Shown: positions 33,665-42,152 of the stretch, one piece after another | Numbering within the stretch: the stretch's first letter is position 1 | How the letters are laid out: each line of letters starts with the position of its first letter | From: Pseudoflavonifractor sp. Marseille-P3106 | Lineage (GTDB): Bacteria; Bacillota; Clostridia; Oscillospirales; Oscillospiraceae | NCBI GenBank assembly: GCA_900169975.1 | Contig: LT827124.1 | Coordinates: 62,001-126,000, forward strand | Reading direction: 5' to 3' | DNA length: 64,000 bases | Position numbers and translations under genes: made by a program | Notes under the pieces: generated by a model | Told to the model about the DNA's origin: nothing | Databases searched by the model: none | The model's input: only the letters and a program-made list of their open reading frames with translations

Positions 33665-34987
33665 ATGAAGAAAAGATGGCTCGCGTTAGGTCTTACCGCG
33701 GCGATGGCCGCCGGAATGCTCACCGGCTGCGGCGGCGGAAACAAGCCTGCCGAAAGCACTGCGCCCAGCGAGAGTGCCGCGGCTGCCGCCGACGGCTCCG
33801 TGTACTTCCTGAACTTTAAGCCCGAGCAGGATGAGCAGTGGCAGGCCATTGCCAAGGCTTATACCGAGAGCACCGGGATCCCCGTCACCGTAGTCACCGC
33901 CGCTTCCGGCCAGTATGAGACCCAGCTGATGAGCGAGATGGGCAAGACTGAGGCGCCCACCCTGTTCCAGGTCAACGGTCCTGTGGGACTGAACAACTGG
34001 AAGGACTACTGCTACGACCTGTCCGATTCTGAGATCTACAAAAATCTGACCAGCGAGGACTTCGCCCTGAAGAACGGGGACGAGGTGGCCGGCATCGCCT
34101 ACGTCATTGAAACCTACGGCATCATCTACAACAAGGCTCTTCTGGAGAAGGCAGGTTACAGCCGGGACGATATCAAGAGCTTTGCCGACCTGAAGAAGGT
34201 GGCCGACGACATCCAGGCCCGCAAGGACGAGCTGGGCGTCAAGGGGGCCTTTACCTCCGCCGGTATGGACGGCTCCTCCGACTGGCGCTTCAAGACCCAT
34301 CTGGCCAACCTGCCCATCTATTATGAGTACAAGGCCGACGGTATCAGCTCCACCGACGCCATCAAGGGCTCCTTCCTGGACAATTACCGCCAGATCTGGG
34401 ATCTGTATATCACCGATTCCATCTGCGCCGGCGCTGAACTGTCCGCCAAGACCGGCGACGACGCTGCGGCCGAGTTTGCCAACGGCGAAGCCGTCTTTTA
34501 TCAGAACGGGACTTGGGCTTATGACCAGGTCAAGGATCTGGGCGACGAGAACCTGGGCATGCTGCCCATCTATATCGGTGCCGACGGCGAGGCCGACCAG
34601 GGCCTGTGCACCGGTTCCGAGAACTACTGGTGCGTGAACAAGAACGCCGCCCCCGAGGATATCCAGGCCACCCTGGACTTTATCAACTGGTGCGTGACTT
34701 CTGATGAGGGCACCACTGCCATGGCCGAGGATCTGGGTTTCGTGATCCCCTTCAAGGGCGCCAAGGAGACCACCAATCCCCTGGTGGCCATTGCCAATGA
34801 GTATGTCGCCGAGGGCAAGACCTCTGTGGACTGGTGCTTCTCCACCATGCCTTCCGAGGAGTGGAAGAACGGTGTGGGCACTGCGCTCACCGCCTACGCC
34901 GCCGACCCCAGCGACGCCAACTGGTCTGCCGTAGTCACCGCCTTTGTGGACGGCTGGGCCTCTGAGTATCAGCTGGCCAACGGCTGA
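33665..34987 (+). CDS. carbohydrate ABC transporter substrate-binding lipoprotein (MalE-like)
   Basis: Family 1 extracellular solute-binding lipoprotein of 440 residues. The signal peptide ends in GMLTGC (lipidated Cys near residue 22), followed by a Ser/Ala linker and the binding domain, which contains GIAYVIETYGIIYNK and AFYQNG-type pocket segments. ATG 33665 follows AAAGGAGG; the open frame upstream to 33458 crosses the promoter and is not coding. The downstream permeases, UgpC/MsmK-type ATPase and MalQ make maltodextrins the probable substrate, which is inference from context. A strong terminator after the gene would let it be made in excess over the permeases. Confidence 0.93.
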   Translation: MKKRWLALGLTAAMAAGMLTGCGGGNKPAESTAPSESAAAAADGSVYFLNFKPEQDEQWQAIAKAYTESTGIPVTVVTAASGQYETQLMSEMGKTEAPTLFQVNGPVGLNNWKDYCYDLSDSEIYKNLTSEDFALKNGDEVAGIAYVIETYGIIYNKALLEKAGYSRDDIKSFADLKKVADDIQARKDELGVKGAFTSAGMDGSSDWRFKTHLANLPIYYEYKADGISSTDAIKGSFLDNYRQIWDLYITDSICAGAELSAKTGDDAAAEFANGEAVFYQNGTWAYDQVKDLGDENLGMLPIYIGADGEADQGLCTGSENYWCVNKNAAPEDIQATLDFINWCVTSDEGTTAMAEDLGFVIPFKGAKETTNPLVAIANEYVAEGKTSVDWCFSTMPSEEWKNGVGTALTAYAADPSDANWSAVVTAFVDGWASEYQLANG

Positions 34988-35009
34988 TCGAACCGATTCC
35001 GAACCCAGT

Positions 35010-35041
35010 AAAAAGGGGCGGGCAGAGCCCGCCCCTTTTTT
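35010..35041 (+). terminator. intercistronic terminator after the binding-protein gene
   Basis: Perfect 14-bp stem (35010-35023 with 35027-35040), AGA loop, T-run to 35041. A partial terminator here is common in ABC sugar operons and sets the binding protein to permease ratio. Confidence 0.85.
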
Positions 35042-35051
35042 AAAGCAGAGC

Positions 35052-35122
35052 GCGGGCGGCTGATAACCGCCCCCACAAAGGGGAAGACTGTTTCCGTGTG
35101 GGGGCGGATATGACCCGCCCGC
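35052..35122. repeat. long imperfect palindrome between the binding protein and permease genes
   Basis: 35052-35076 and 35098-35122 are complementary at 22 of 25 positions, with GCGGGCGG and CCGCCCCCAC blocks. It looks like a REP- or MITE-like dispersed intergenic element. No second full copy is in the window. Confidence 0.55.
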
Positions 35123-35187
35123 AGAAAATGCGGCGGTTCCGGGCAGCGGGACCCGGAGCACCAATCAACTCACGGAGGTGAAGCCTT

Positions 35188-36039
35188 ATGGAACACGCTT
35201 TGAAGCGCTACGGCCCTATTTTCCTCCTGCCCACGGTGGTCGCCTTTGCCATCGGCTTTGTGATCCCCTTTGTGGAGGGTGTCTACCTGTCCTTCTGCCA
35301 GTTTACCACGGTGCGGGACGCCCGCTTCATCGGGGGCGGCAACTATCAGCGGGCGCTGGCGGACACGCAGTTCCTGCATTCCTTCTGGTTCACGGTGGCG
35401 TTTGCCGTGGTGTCCATCCTGCTCATCAACGTCATCGCTTTCGGCCTGGCGCTGCTGCTGACTCGGAAGCTGAAAGGAACCAATGTGTTCCGCACGGTGT
35501 TTTTCATGCCCAACCTCATCGGCGGCATCGTGCTGGGCTATATCTGGCAGATCCTGATCAACTGCGTGCTGTCGCTGGCGGGACAGCCCCTGCTGGCCCT
35601 GAACTCCACGGCCGGTTACTGGGGCCTCATCATCCTGATGTGCTGGCAGCAGATCGGCTATATGATGATCATCTACATCGCCGGACTGCAGGCGGTGCCG
35701 GACGATCTGATGGAGGCGGCCCAGATCGACGGAGCCACCCCGTGGCAGACCCTGTGGCGGGTGAAGCTGCCCATGGTGATGCCCTCCATCACCATCTGCA
35801 TGTTCCTCACCCTCACCAATTCCTTTAAGCTCTTCGATCAGAACCTGGCCCTTACCGCCGGCGATCCCGGACACCTGACCGAGATGCTGGCCTTGAACAT
35901 CTACAACACCTTCTACGCCCGGGCAGGCGCTCAGTGGAAGGGCCTGGGGCAGGCCAAGGCAGTCCTCTTCTGTATTCTGGTGGTGGCCATTTCCATGTTC
36001 CAGCTTAAGGCCACCCGTTCGAAGGAGGTGCAGCAGTAA
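35188..36039 (+). CDS. carbohydrate ABC transporter permease (MalF/LacF-like)
   Basis: Membrane permease of 283 residues with six predicted helices and the EAA loop MEAAQIDGATPWQTLWRVKL, which contacts the ATPase. The N-terminal PIFLLPTVVAFAIGFVIPF and the segment RTVFFMPNLIGGIVLGYIW are typical of MalF/UgpA-type subunits. ATG 35188 follows GGAGGTG. It overlaps the next permease gene by one base (TAATG). With its partner it forms the channel of the malto-oligosaccharide-type importer. Confidence 0.94.
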   Translation: MEHALKRYGPIFLLPTVVAFAIGFVIPFVEGVYLSFCQFTTVRDARFIGGGNYQRALADTQFLHSFWFTVAFAVVSILLINVIAFGLALLLTRKLKGTNVFRTVFFMPNLIGGIVLGYIWQILINCVLSLAGQPLLALNSTAGYWGLIILMCWQQIGYMMIIYIAGLQAVPDDLMEAAQIDGATPWQTLWRVKLPMVMPSITICMFLTLTNSFKLFDQNLALTAGDPGHLTEMLALNIYNTFYARAGAQWKGLGQAKAVLFCILVVAISMFQLKATRSKEVQQ

Positions 36040-36881
36040 TGGCAAAACGCAGAAAAGCGGGGAGCGTCATCCTTACCGCGGTGCTTTCCATTCTCAGCCT
36101 GGTGTGGCTCTATCCCATCTTTATGATCCTCATGAACTCCCTCAAGACCGAGCGGGCCATCACCACGTCGGGGGCCTTTCGGCTTCCCGCCGCCGCCACC
36201 TTCGCCGGGCTTGAAAACTACGTCAGCGCCATTGTCTCCCAAGGCTTTCTCAAGTCTTTGGGGTACAGTTTGTTCATCACCATTTCCTCGGTGGCCCTCA
36301 TCCTGGTGTGCTGCTCCATGTGCGCCTGGTATATCACCCGGGTGAAGGGCCGCCTGAGCCGGGGGCTCTATTTCCTCTTTGTGCTGTCTATGGTGGTGCC
36401 ATTCCAGATGGTGATGTTCACCCTCTCTCAGACGGCGGATCTGCTGAAGCTCAACACCCCCTGGAACATCTGCGTCATCTATCTGGGCTTCGGCGCGGGG
36501 CTGGCCGTGTTCATGTTCTGCGGCTTTGTCCGCTCGGTGCCCGTGGAGGTGGAGGAGGCCTCCATGATCGACGGTTGCAACCCCATCCAGACCTTCTTCC
36601 TCATCGTCCTGCCCATGCTCAAGCCAACTCTGGTCTCCGTAGGTATTCTGGAGGCCATGTGGGTGTGGAACGACTATCTCCTGCCCACCCTGGTTTTGGA
36701 TATCAAGAACTATATGACCATCCCCATGCTCATCCAGCACTTCCGGGGGAGCTTCGGCCGGGTGGAGATGGGCCCCATGATGGCCTGCATCATGCTCACC
36801 ATCATCCCCATCGTCATTGTCTACCTGCTGGGCCAGAAGTATATCATCAAAGGCGTGGCTGCCGGCGCAGTCAAGGGCTGA
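36039..36881 (+). CDS. carbohydrate ABC transporter permease (MalG/LacG-like)
   Basis: Membrane permease of 280 residues, second channel subunit. It has six helices, the EAA loop VEEASMIDGCNPIQTFFLIV and the C-terminal end KYIIKGVAAGAVKG that is characteristic of MalG/UgpE-type subunits, where the tail reaches into the ATPase dimer. The ribosome-binding site AAGGAGGTG lies within the end of the preceding gene. The stop codon is part of hairpin repeat copy C. Confidence 0.94.
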   Translation: MAKRRKAGSVILTAVLSILSLVWLYPIFMILMNSLKTERAITTSGAFRLPAAATFAGLENYVSAIVSQGFLKSLGYSLFITISSVALILVCCSMCAWYITRVKGRLSRGLYFLFVLSMVVPFQMVMFTLSQTADLLKLNTPWNICVIYLGFGAGLAVFMFCGFVRSVPVEVEEASMIDGCNPIQTFFLIVLPMLKPTLVSVGILEAMWVWNDYLLPTLVLDIKNYMTIPMLIQHFRGSFGRVEMGPMMACIMLTIIPIVIVYLLGQKYIIKGVAAGAVKG

Positions 36882-36925
36882 TTCCTTTTCTTGAAAGAAA
36901 AAAATCAGAAAGGACTTCCATAGAG
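36878..36925 (+). repeat. stop-codon-associated hairpin repeat, copy C
   Basis: 36878-36892 pairs with 36894-36908 at 13 of 15 positions, with the TGA stop inside the 5' arm, followed by AAAGGACTTCCATAGAG. It shares CTGA/TCAG stem ends and the CTTCCATAGAG tail with copy B. Confidence 0.55.
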
Positions 36926-36978
36926 CGTTCTGCTTTTGGCCCAAGGAGTCCTGTTTGTAAAGAGAGAGGAGGAGGACG

Positions 36979-38004
36979 ATGACCATTAAGGATATTGCTC
37001 AGCGCTCCGGCTATGCTGTTGGCACGGTCTCCCGGGTCCTCAACGGGCATCCCGACGTCAGCGACGCGGCCCGGGCCAAAATTCTGTCCGTGGTGGCGGA
37101 CACCGGCTTCCAGCCCAACGACAACGCACGCCATTTGAAACAGCGGGGGGGCAGCGGCATCGCCGTGATTGTCAAGGGCGCCCGGAACCTCCTGTTTGCT
37201 GGAATTTTGGAGGAAATGCAGAGCCTCATCAAGTCGGCGGGGCGGGCGGCGGCCGTCTATTATCTGGACGAGGACGACGACGAGGTGGAGCAGGCCGTCC
37301 GGGTCAGCCGGGAGTTCAAGCCGCTTGGGATCCTGTTCCTGGGCGGCAATCAGAAGAATTTTGAGGAGCGGTTCAAGAGCGTCAAGTGCCCCTGCGTCCT
37401 GGTGACCACCCGGGCGGACACCATGGATTTTAAAAACCTCTCCAGTGTTTCCACCGACGATGCCGAGGGCGCGGCTCAGGCCATCCGCAGCCTGATCGCC
37501 GCGGGACACCGGCACATCGGCGTCATCGGAGGCCATCTCTGCACCGACTGTGGTCCGGGAGCCGCCAATACCAGCCAGACCCGGCTTTTCGGCTGTCGCC
37601 GGGGCTTTATGGAGGCTGAAGTGGCCTTTGATGAGACGGTCCAGTTTGAAGCTGCCCGGTTCTCCATGCCGGGGGGATACGAGGCGGCCAACGCCCTGCT
37701 GGACCGGTGTCCTGATCTGACGGCGCTCTTCGCCATGTCCGACGTGATGGCCATCGGGGCCATGCGGGCCATCCACGACCGGGGGCTCCGGGTCCCTGAG
37801 GACATCTCCCTGATGGGCTATGACGGGATCGAGCAGGCGGGGTACTGCGTGCCCCGGCTGTCCACCATCCGCCAGAGGGCGCCGCAGCTGGCCCGGCGAG
37901 GGGTGGAGATCCTGCTCCGGCAGGCCTCGGGCGGCGGCGGAGCCGTCCACGAGATCATTCCGTTCCAGCTGGTCCCCGGCGAAAGCGTCCGGGAAGTGAA
38001 ATGA
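36979..38004 (+). CDS. LacI-family transcriptional regulator
   Basis: Repressor of 341 residues. The N-terminal helix-turn-helix TIKDIAQRSGYAVGTVSRVLNG and hinge are followed by a periplasmic-binding-protein-like ligand domain (about 60-330). Located inside the sugar operon between the permease and ATPase genes, it is the probable controller of this operon through the operator at 33605-33618. The ligand would be a malto-oligosaccharide or derivative by inference. GAGGAGGA precedes ATG 36979. A gap of about 97 bases and hairpin copy C separate it from the permease. Confidence 0.95.
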   Translation: MTIKDIAQRSGYAVGTVSRVLNGHPDVSDAARAKILSVVADTGFQPNDNARHLKQRGGSGIAVIVKGARNLLFAGILEEMQSLIKSAGRAAAVYYLDEDDDEVEQAVRVSREFKPLGILFLGGNQKNFEERFKSVKCPCVLVTTRADTMDFKNLSSVSTDDAEGAAQAIRSLIAAGHRHIGVIGGHLCTDCGPGAANTSQTRLFGCRRGFMEAEVAFDETVQFEAARFSMPGGYEAANALLDRCPDLTALFAMSDVMAIGAMRAIHDRGLRVPEDISLMGYDGIEQAGYCVPRLSTIRQRAPQLARRGVEILLRQASGGGGAVHEIIPFQLVPGESVREVK

Positions 38005-38018
38005 CAGGAGGTGATCCC

Positions 38019-39110
38019 ATGGCGGGAATCACATTGAAAAACATCACCAAGACATATGACAACAACGTCACCGTCATCCCCGGAATGGACCTGGAGATCC
38101 GGGACAAGGAATTCATCATTCTGGTGGGCCCCTCCGGCTGCGGCAAATCCACCACCCTGCGGATGATCGCTGGGCTGGAGGATGTGAGCAGCGGGGAGAT
38201 GTATATCGGAGACCAGCTGGTCAACGACGTGCCTCCCAAGGACCGCAACATCGCCATGGTGTTCCAGTCCTACGCCCTCTATCCCCACATGACGGTTTAC
38301 AAAAATATGGCCTTCGCCCTCCAGCTCAAAAAGGTGCCCAAAGAGGAGATCGACCGCAAGGTGCGGGAGGTGGCCAAGGTCCTGGAGCTGGAACCCTACC
38401 TCGACCGCAAGCCCAAGGCCCTCTCCGGCGGCCAGCGCCAGCGGGTGGCTCTGGGCCGGGCTATGGTCCGGGACCCGGCGGTGTTTCTGCTGGATGAGCC
38501 GCTGTCCAACCTGGACGCCAAGCTCCGCACCGAGATGAGGAGCCAGATCTCCGAGCTGCATCAGAAGCTCCAGACCACCTTTGTCTACGTCACCCACGAC
38601 CAGACAGAGGCCATGACCATGGCCGACCGGATCGTGGTGCTCAAGGACGGCGTCATTCAGCAGGTGGACACTCCTCAGGAGCTCTATGACCACCCGGCCA
38701 ACCAGTTCGTGGCCGGCTTCATCGGCACGCCTCCCATGAACTTCTTTGCCGCCAAAGTGGAGAAGGGGGAGGGCGGACACGTTCTCAGCTTCGGCACCTG
38801 CCGGATCCCCACCGCCGCGCCGGGATTGGAGCGCTATGAGGGCAGGACCATCAACGTGGGCATCCGGCCCGAGGACATCCATGGGGAGGAGGCGTTTCTG
38901 GCGCTTTCCACCTCCGGACAGCTGGAGGCTCATGTGGATCTGGCGGAGATGATGGGGGCGGAGATCTACCTCTACATCACCGTGGAGGGCCACAAGCTGG
39001 TCTCCCGGGTGCCCTCCCGCATGGCGGTGCACAGCGGAGACACGGTCCGCCTGGCGGTGGACGGCAACAAGCTGCACCTGTTTGACCCCGAGACACAAGA
39101 AAGAATCTGA
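38019..39110 (+). CDS. sugar ABC transporter ATP-binding protein (UgpC/MsmK type)
   Basis: ATPase of 363 residues for carbohydrate uptake. Walker A GPSGCGKST, signature LSGGQRQRVALGRAM, Walker B VFLLDEPLSNLD and switch His in THDQTEAM are intact. The C-terminal TOBE/OB domains that bind regulatory partners are present (about 240-363). I start at ATG 38019 with AGGAGGTGA upstream; ATG 38001 overlaps the regulator stop but lacks a site. MsmK-type ATPases may serve several transporters; here it lies in the same operon as its permeases. Confidence 0.95.
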   Translation: MAGITLKNITKTYDNNVTVIPGMDLEIRDKEFIILVGPSGCGKSTTLRMIAGLEDVSSGEMYIGDQLVNDVPPKDRNIAMVFQSYALYPHMTVYKNMAFALQLKKVPKEEIDRKVREVAKVLELEPYLDRKPKALSGGQRQRVALGRAMVRDPAVFLLDEPLSNLDAKLRTEMRSQISELHQKLQTTFVYVTHDQTEAMTMADRIVVLKDGVIQQVDTPQELYDHPANQFVAGFIGTPPMNFFAAKVEKGEGGHVLSFGTCRIPTAAPGLERYEGRTINVGIRPEDIHGEEAFLALSTSGQLEAHVDLAEMMGAEIYLYITVEGHKLVSRVPSRMAVHSGDTVRLAVDGNKLHLFDPETQERI

Positions 39111-39124
39111 GAGGAGAACGCAAC

Positions 39125-39349
39125 ATGGAGCTGACCATTTCCCTGGATACCATCGACAAGGTGAAAAACTTTGTCAATGCCATTTTCCGTTTTTCCGGCG
39201 AGGCCGATCTGTGCTCCGGCCGGTATACTGTGGACGCCAAGTCCATCATGGGTATTTTCAGCCTGGACCTGTCCAGCCCGCTGACCCTGCGGCTTCAGGG
39301 CGCGCCGGACGCCGCCCTGCTGGAAGAGCTCAAGCGCTACCGCGTGTGA
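39125..39349 (+). CDS. HPr-like protein lacking the phospho-histidine
   Basis: Small protein of 74 residues with the HPr fold pattern. The segment AKSIMGIFSLDL (about 39-50) matches the region around regulatory Ser46 of HPr. The N-terminal GLHARPA motif that carries phospho-His15 is replaced by TIDKVKNFV, so it cannot act as a classical PTS phosphocarrier. AGGAGA precedes the ATG. It lies between the ATPase and malQ genes. A regulatory role is possible, for instance as a Crh-like partner of a catabolite regulator; this is inference. HPr-like domains without His are seen in other Clostridia. Confidence 0.8.
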   Translation: MELTISLDTIDKVKNFVNAIFRFSGEADLCSGRYTVDAKSIMGIFSLDLSSPLTLRLQGAPDAALLEELKRYRV

Positions 39350-39364
39350 CGGGACGGGTGTGAC

Positions 39365-40849
39365 ATGAGAAACAGCGGTGTGCTCATGCACCTGACCAGC
39401 CTGCCTTCCCCCTGGGGCATCGGCACCATGGGGCAGGCGGCCCGGGATTTTGCAGATTTTCTGGCCTCGGCGGGACAGACCTACTGGCAGATCCTGCCCA
39501 TCGGCCCCACCAGCTACGGGGACTCCCCCTACCAGAGCTTTTCCACCTTTGCGGGCAATCCCTATCTCATCGACCTGGACGACCTGGCGGCAGAGGGCCT
39601 GCTGGAGCGGGCGGAATACGAGGGCCTGGACTGGGGAAGCGATCCCGGAGCGGTGGATTACGGCCTGCTCTACGAGCGGCGTTATCCGGTGCTGAAGCAT
39701 GCGGTGGCGCGGCTGCTGGCCGCTCCCCCGGCGGATTACGCTCCGTTCCTGGCGGAAAACGCTCTCTGGCTGGACGACTACGCTCTTTTTATGGCGCTCA
39801 AGGATGCCCACGGCGGTCGGGCCTGGAGCGGGTGGGCCGAGCCTCTCCGGCGGCGGGAATCCGCCGCGCTGGAGGAGGCCCGCCGGACCCTGGGCGGCGA
39901 TGTGGCCTTCTGGAAGGGCGTGCAGTACCTCTTCTTCCGTCAGTGGAACGCGCTGAAAGCCTATGCCAACGAGCGGGGCGTCTTTTTCATCGGCGACCTG
40001 CCCATCTATGTGGCGGGGGACAGCGCCGACGTGTGGGCCCGGCCCGAGCAGTTCCAGCTGGACGCCGACCTCCGGCCCGTGGAGGTGGCGGGGTGCCCCC
40101 CCGACGGCTTCTCCGCCGACGGGCAGCTCTGGGGCAATCCCCTCTTCGACTGGGGGCGGATGGAGGCAGACGGCTTTTCCTGGTGGATCGAGCGCATCCG
40201 CAGGCAGCGCAGCTTCTACGACGTGCTGCGCATCGACCACTTCCGGGGCTTCGACAGCTACTACGCCATCCCGTATGGGGAGGCCACCGCCCGGAACGGG
40301 CAGTGGCGGCAGGGACCCGGGATGCGGCTTTTTCGGACCGTGGAGGCCGCCCTGGGCCGCCAGGACATCATCGCCGAGGATCTGGGCTTCCTCACCGACT
40401 CGGTGCGGCAGCTCCTGCGGGAGTCCGGCTTTCCCGGGATGAAGGTGCTCCAGTTCGCCTTTGACAGCCGGGAGGAGAGCGACTACCTGCCCCACAACTA
40501 TGGAAAACACTGTGTGGTCTATGTGGGCACCCACGACAACGACACCGCCCTGGGCTGGCTGAACACCGCCGCGCCGGAGGACCGGGACTTTGCCGTGGAG
40601 TACCTCAAGCTCACCGAGGCCGAGGGCTATGCCTGGGGCCTGATGCGGGGGGCGTGGGCCTCCGTGGCCGATCTGGCGGTGGTCACCGCCCAGGATCTGC
40701 TGGAACTGGGGGGCGAGGCGCGGATGAACAGCCCCTCCACCCTTGGGATCAACTGGAAGTGGAGAGCGCTCCCCGGTGTGTTCACCCAGGAGCTGGCCCG
40801 GCGGCTTCACCGGGAGACCGGCATCTACCGCCGCCTGCCCCGGCGGTGA
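39365..40849 (+). CDS. malQ: 4-alpha-glucanotransferase (amylomaltase)
   Basis: GH77 enzyme of 494 residues that transfers alpha-1,4-glucan segments between malto-oligosaccharides in the cytoplasm. The start RNSGVLMHLTSLPSPWGIGT is family-typical. Catalytic region residues are in RIDHFRGFDSYY (nucleophile Asp), IIAEDLGFLT (acid/base Glu) and YVGTHDNDTALGW. Length is normal for bacterial MalQ. Together with the transporter it processes imported maltodextrins and strengthens the substrate assignment of the operon. A terminator follows. Confidence 0.96.
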   Translation: MRNSGVLMHLTSLPSPWGIGTMGQAARDFADFLASAGQTYWQILPIGPTSYGDSPYQSFSTFAGNPYLIDLDDLAAEGLLERAEYEGLDWGSDPGAVDYGLLYERRYPVLKHAVARLLAAPPADYAPFLAENALWLDDYALFMALKDAHGGRAWSGWAEPLRRRESAALEEARRTLGGDVAFWKGVQYLFFRQWNALKAYANERGVFFIGDLPIYVAGDSADVWARPEQFQLDADLRPVEVAGCPPDGFSADGQLWGNPLFDWGRMEADGFSWWIERIRRQRSFYDVLRIDHFRGFDSYYAIPYGEATARNGQWRQGPGMRLFRTVEAALGRQDIIAEDLGFLTDSVRQLLRESGFPGMKVLQFAFDSREESDYLPHNYGKHCVVYVGTHDNDTALGWLNTAAPEDRDFAVEYLKLTEAEGYAWGLMRGAWASVADLAVVTAQDLLELGGEARMNSPSTLGINWKWRALPGVFTQELARRLHRETGIYRRLPRR

Positions 40850-40872
40850 GGGGCGTTTTTCTGGAAGCGGTG

Positions 40873-40915
40873 AAAAAATGTGGACCGGCATCAAAATCCG
40901 GCCCACATTTTTTTT
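40873..40915 (+). terminator. terminator of the sugar operon
   Basis: Stem TGTGG-A-CCGG with CCGG-C-CCACA (one mismatch), flanked by A-run and T-run (to 40915). Confidence 0.85.
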
Positions 40916-41053
40916 GCCTTTTTCCTGCCCCTGTGGTATCATCGGCCCATTGGAACAGGGGGAATGCCCTCAAACCGCTGTTTCGGCTGGTGACCTCTGT
41001 GTGTGGACACAGGGAGCATCAGCTTTTTTGCGCAAAACGGAAGGAGAAAAACC

Positions 41054-41370
41054 ATGCTGTTCAGTCTTGCCCTGATCTTCCTCTGCGGAATGGCCCTGGG
41101 GACCCTCTTCCAGCACCTGCACCTGCCGCCCCTGCTGGGGACCGCCCTCACCCGCCGGGAACGGCTGTTCTGTATGCTGGCTTACTGCCCCAAGGCCACG
41201 GTACAGGCGGCCATCGGCTCATCCCCCTGGCCATGGGACTCTCCTGCGGCAGCACAGTGCTGACGGTGGCGGTGCTGGCCATTCTGACCACCGCGCCTCT
41301 GGGAGCCTTCGCCATTGACCGCACCTACCGCCGGCTTCTGACCCGCTCGGAGCCGCGGGAAAACAGCTGA
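41054..41370 (+). pseudogene. remnant of a cation:proton antiporter gene
   Basis: ATG 41054, with AAGGAG upstream, encodes MLFSLALIFLCGMALGTLF...LPPLLGT, the first helix of CPA1-type Na+/H+ antiporters. It then jumps to RRERLFCMLAYCPKATVQAAIG, a segment from near the C-terminal end, so about 300 residues are missing. Directly after that the frame shifts, and the rest (IPLAMGLSCG-like, then VLTVAVLAILTTAPLGAFAIDRTY) is in another frame ending at 41370. Large deletion plus frameshift means no functional transporter. Family identity is from pattern memory. Confidence 0.75.
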
Positions 41371-41540
41371 GGGAAGCTCCTGCACGGGCGGGCTGCGGAG
41401 CCCCGCCGTTCTGCGGTTGACGGAGCGGATGGTCCCTGCTACTATGGAAATAACCCGAGGCGTTTGACCCGCTTTTGGCGGAGGAGGAGAATCGAGGGTT
41501 ATTTATATATCGCTGCTTTCTAAAGGGGGCCGAGTAAATC

Positions 41541-41984
41541 ATGATATATACGGAACGATTAAGGGACTTTACTTATTGGAAGCGCCCGTGGCATAAATGG
41601 TTTGTTCTTCTTGCGGGAATTTTACAGGTTGTGGTTCTGCTGCTGAATATTCAAGAGTATCAGGACATTGCCAAGGCGGAAATCCTCAGCTCTTCCGCAT
41701 GGGAGAGTTATGCAGCGCGGCAAAGCCTCCAATGTGCCATAAATGGCTTAACGGCGGCAATTTTTTTGGGAGAGTTCCTGATCGGAATTTTCGCCGGAAG
41801 TAAAAGGACGGCACGTATGGCCGAAGGTGTGCTCCTGCTGGTTTTGACTTTGCTCTGGGGGATCGCCGGCTTTGCGCTTGGGCTCACCACACAGGGCGGG
41901 ACAAGGGTCATCTGGGGTCTGCTTTTGCTGACGGCTCTTTGCGGGACCATCCATGCCTTTTGGAAAAGTCAAAACAGCGAATAA
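41541..41984 (+). CDS. hypothetical membrane protein
   Basis: 147-residue protein with four probable transmembrane segments (about 20-36, 65-85, 92-112, 118-136) and a short charged N-terminus (MIYTERLRDFTYWKRPWHKW). I do not recognise a family. The ATG at 41541 has AAGGGGG about 12 bases upstream, which is rather far. The base composition is lower in GC than that of the neighbours, suggesting a different origin. It is followed by the ilv operon terminator on the other strand. The 170 bases upstream hold a possible short hairpin (41449-41457 with 41496-41504) and nothing else I can identify. Confidence 0.65.
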   Translation: MIYTERLRDFTYWKRPWHKWFVLLAGILQVVVLLLNIQEYQDIAKAEILSSSAWESYAARQSLQCAINGLTAAIFLGEFLIGIFAGSKRTARMAEGVLLLVLTLLWGIAGFALGLTTQGGTRVIWGLLLLTALCGTIHAFWKSQNSE

Positions 41985-42070
41985 GCGTTTTTAAATTCAG
42001 CATGAGGAGAATGAGTAGTGCCCGGCAATGATTTTCGCGCTCTCGGAAAAGTGGATCAGAACAGTAAAAA

Positions 42071-42104
42071 TAAGGCGTCATCGTTAAAAAACGATGACGC
42101 CTTA
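42071..42104 (-). terminator. terminator of the ilv operon
   Basis: Perfect 15-bp stem (42071-42085 with 42090-42104), AAAA loop, T-rich minus-strand tail. Confidence 0.92.
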
Positions 42105-42152
42105 AAAATATCTTTTCCGGGCCGGTCTGCGCCCGGCGGAACAGGGAGGGGC

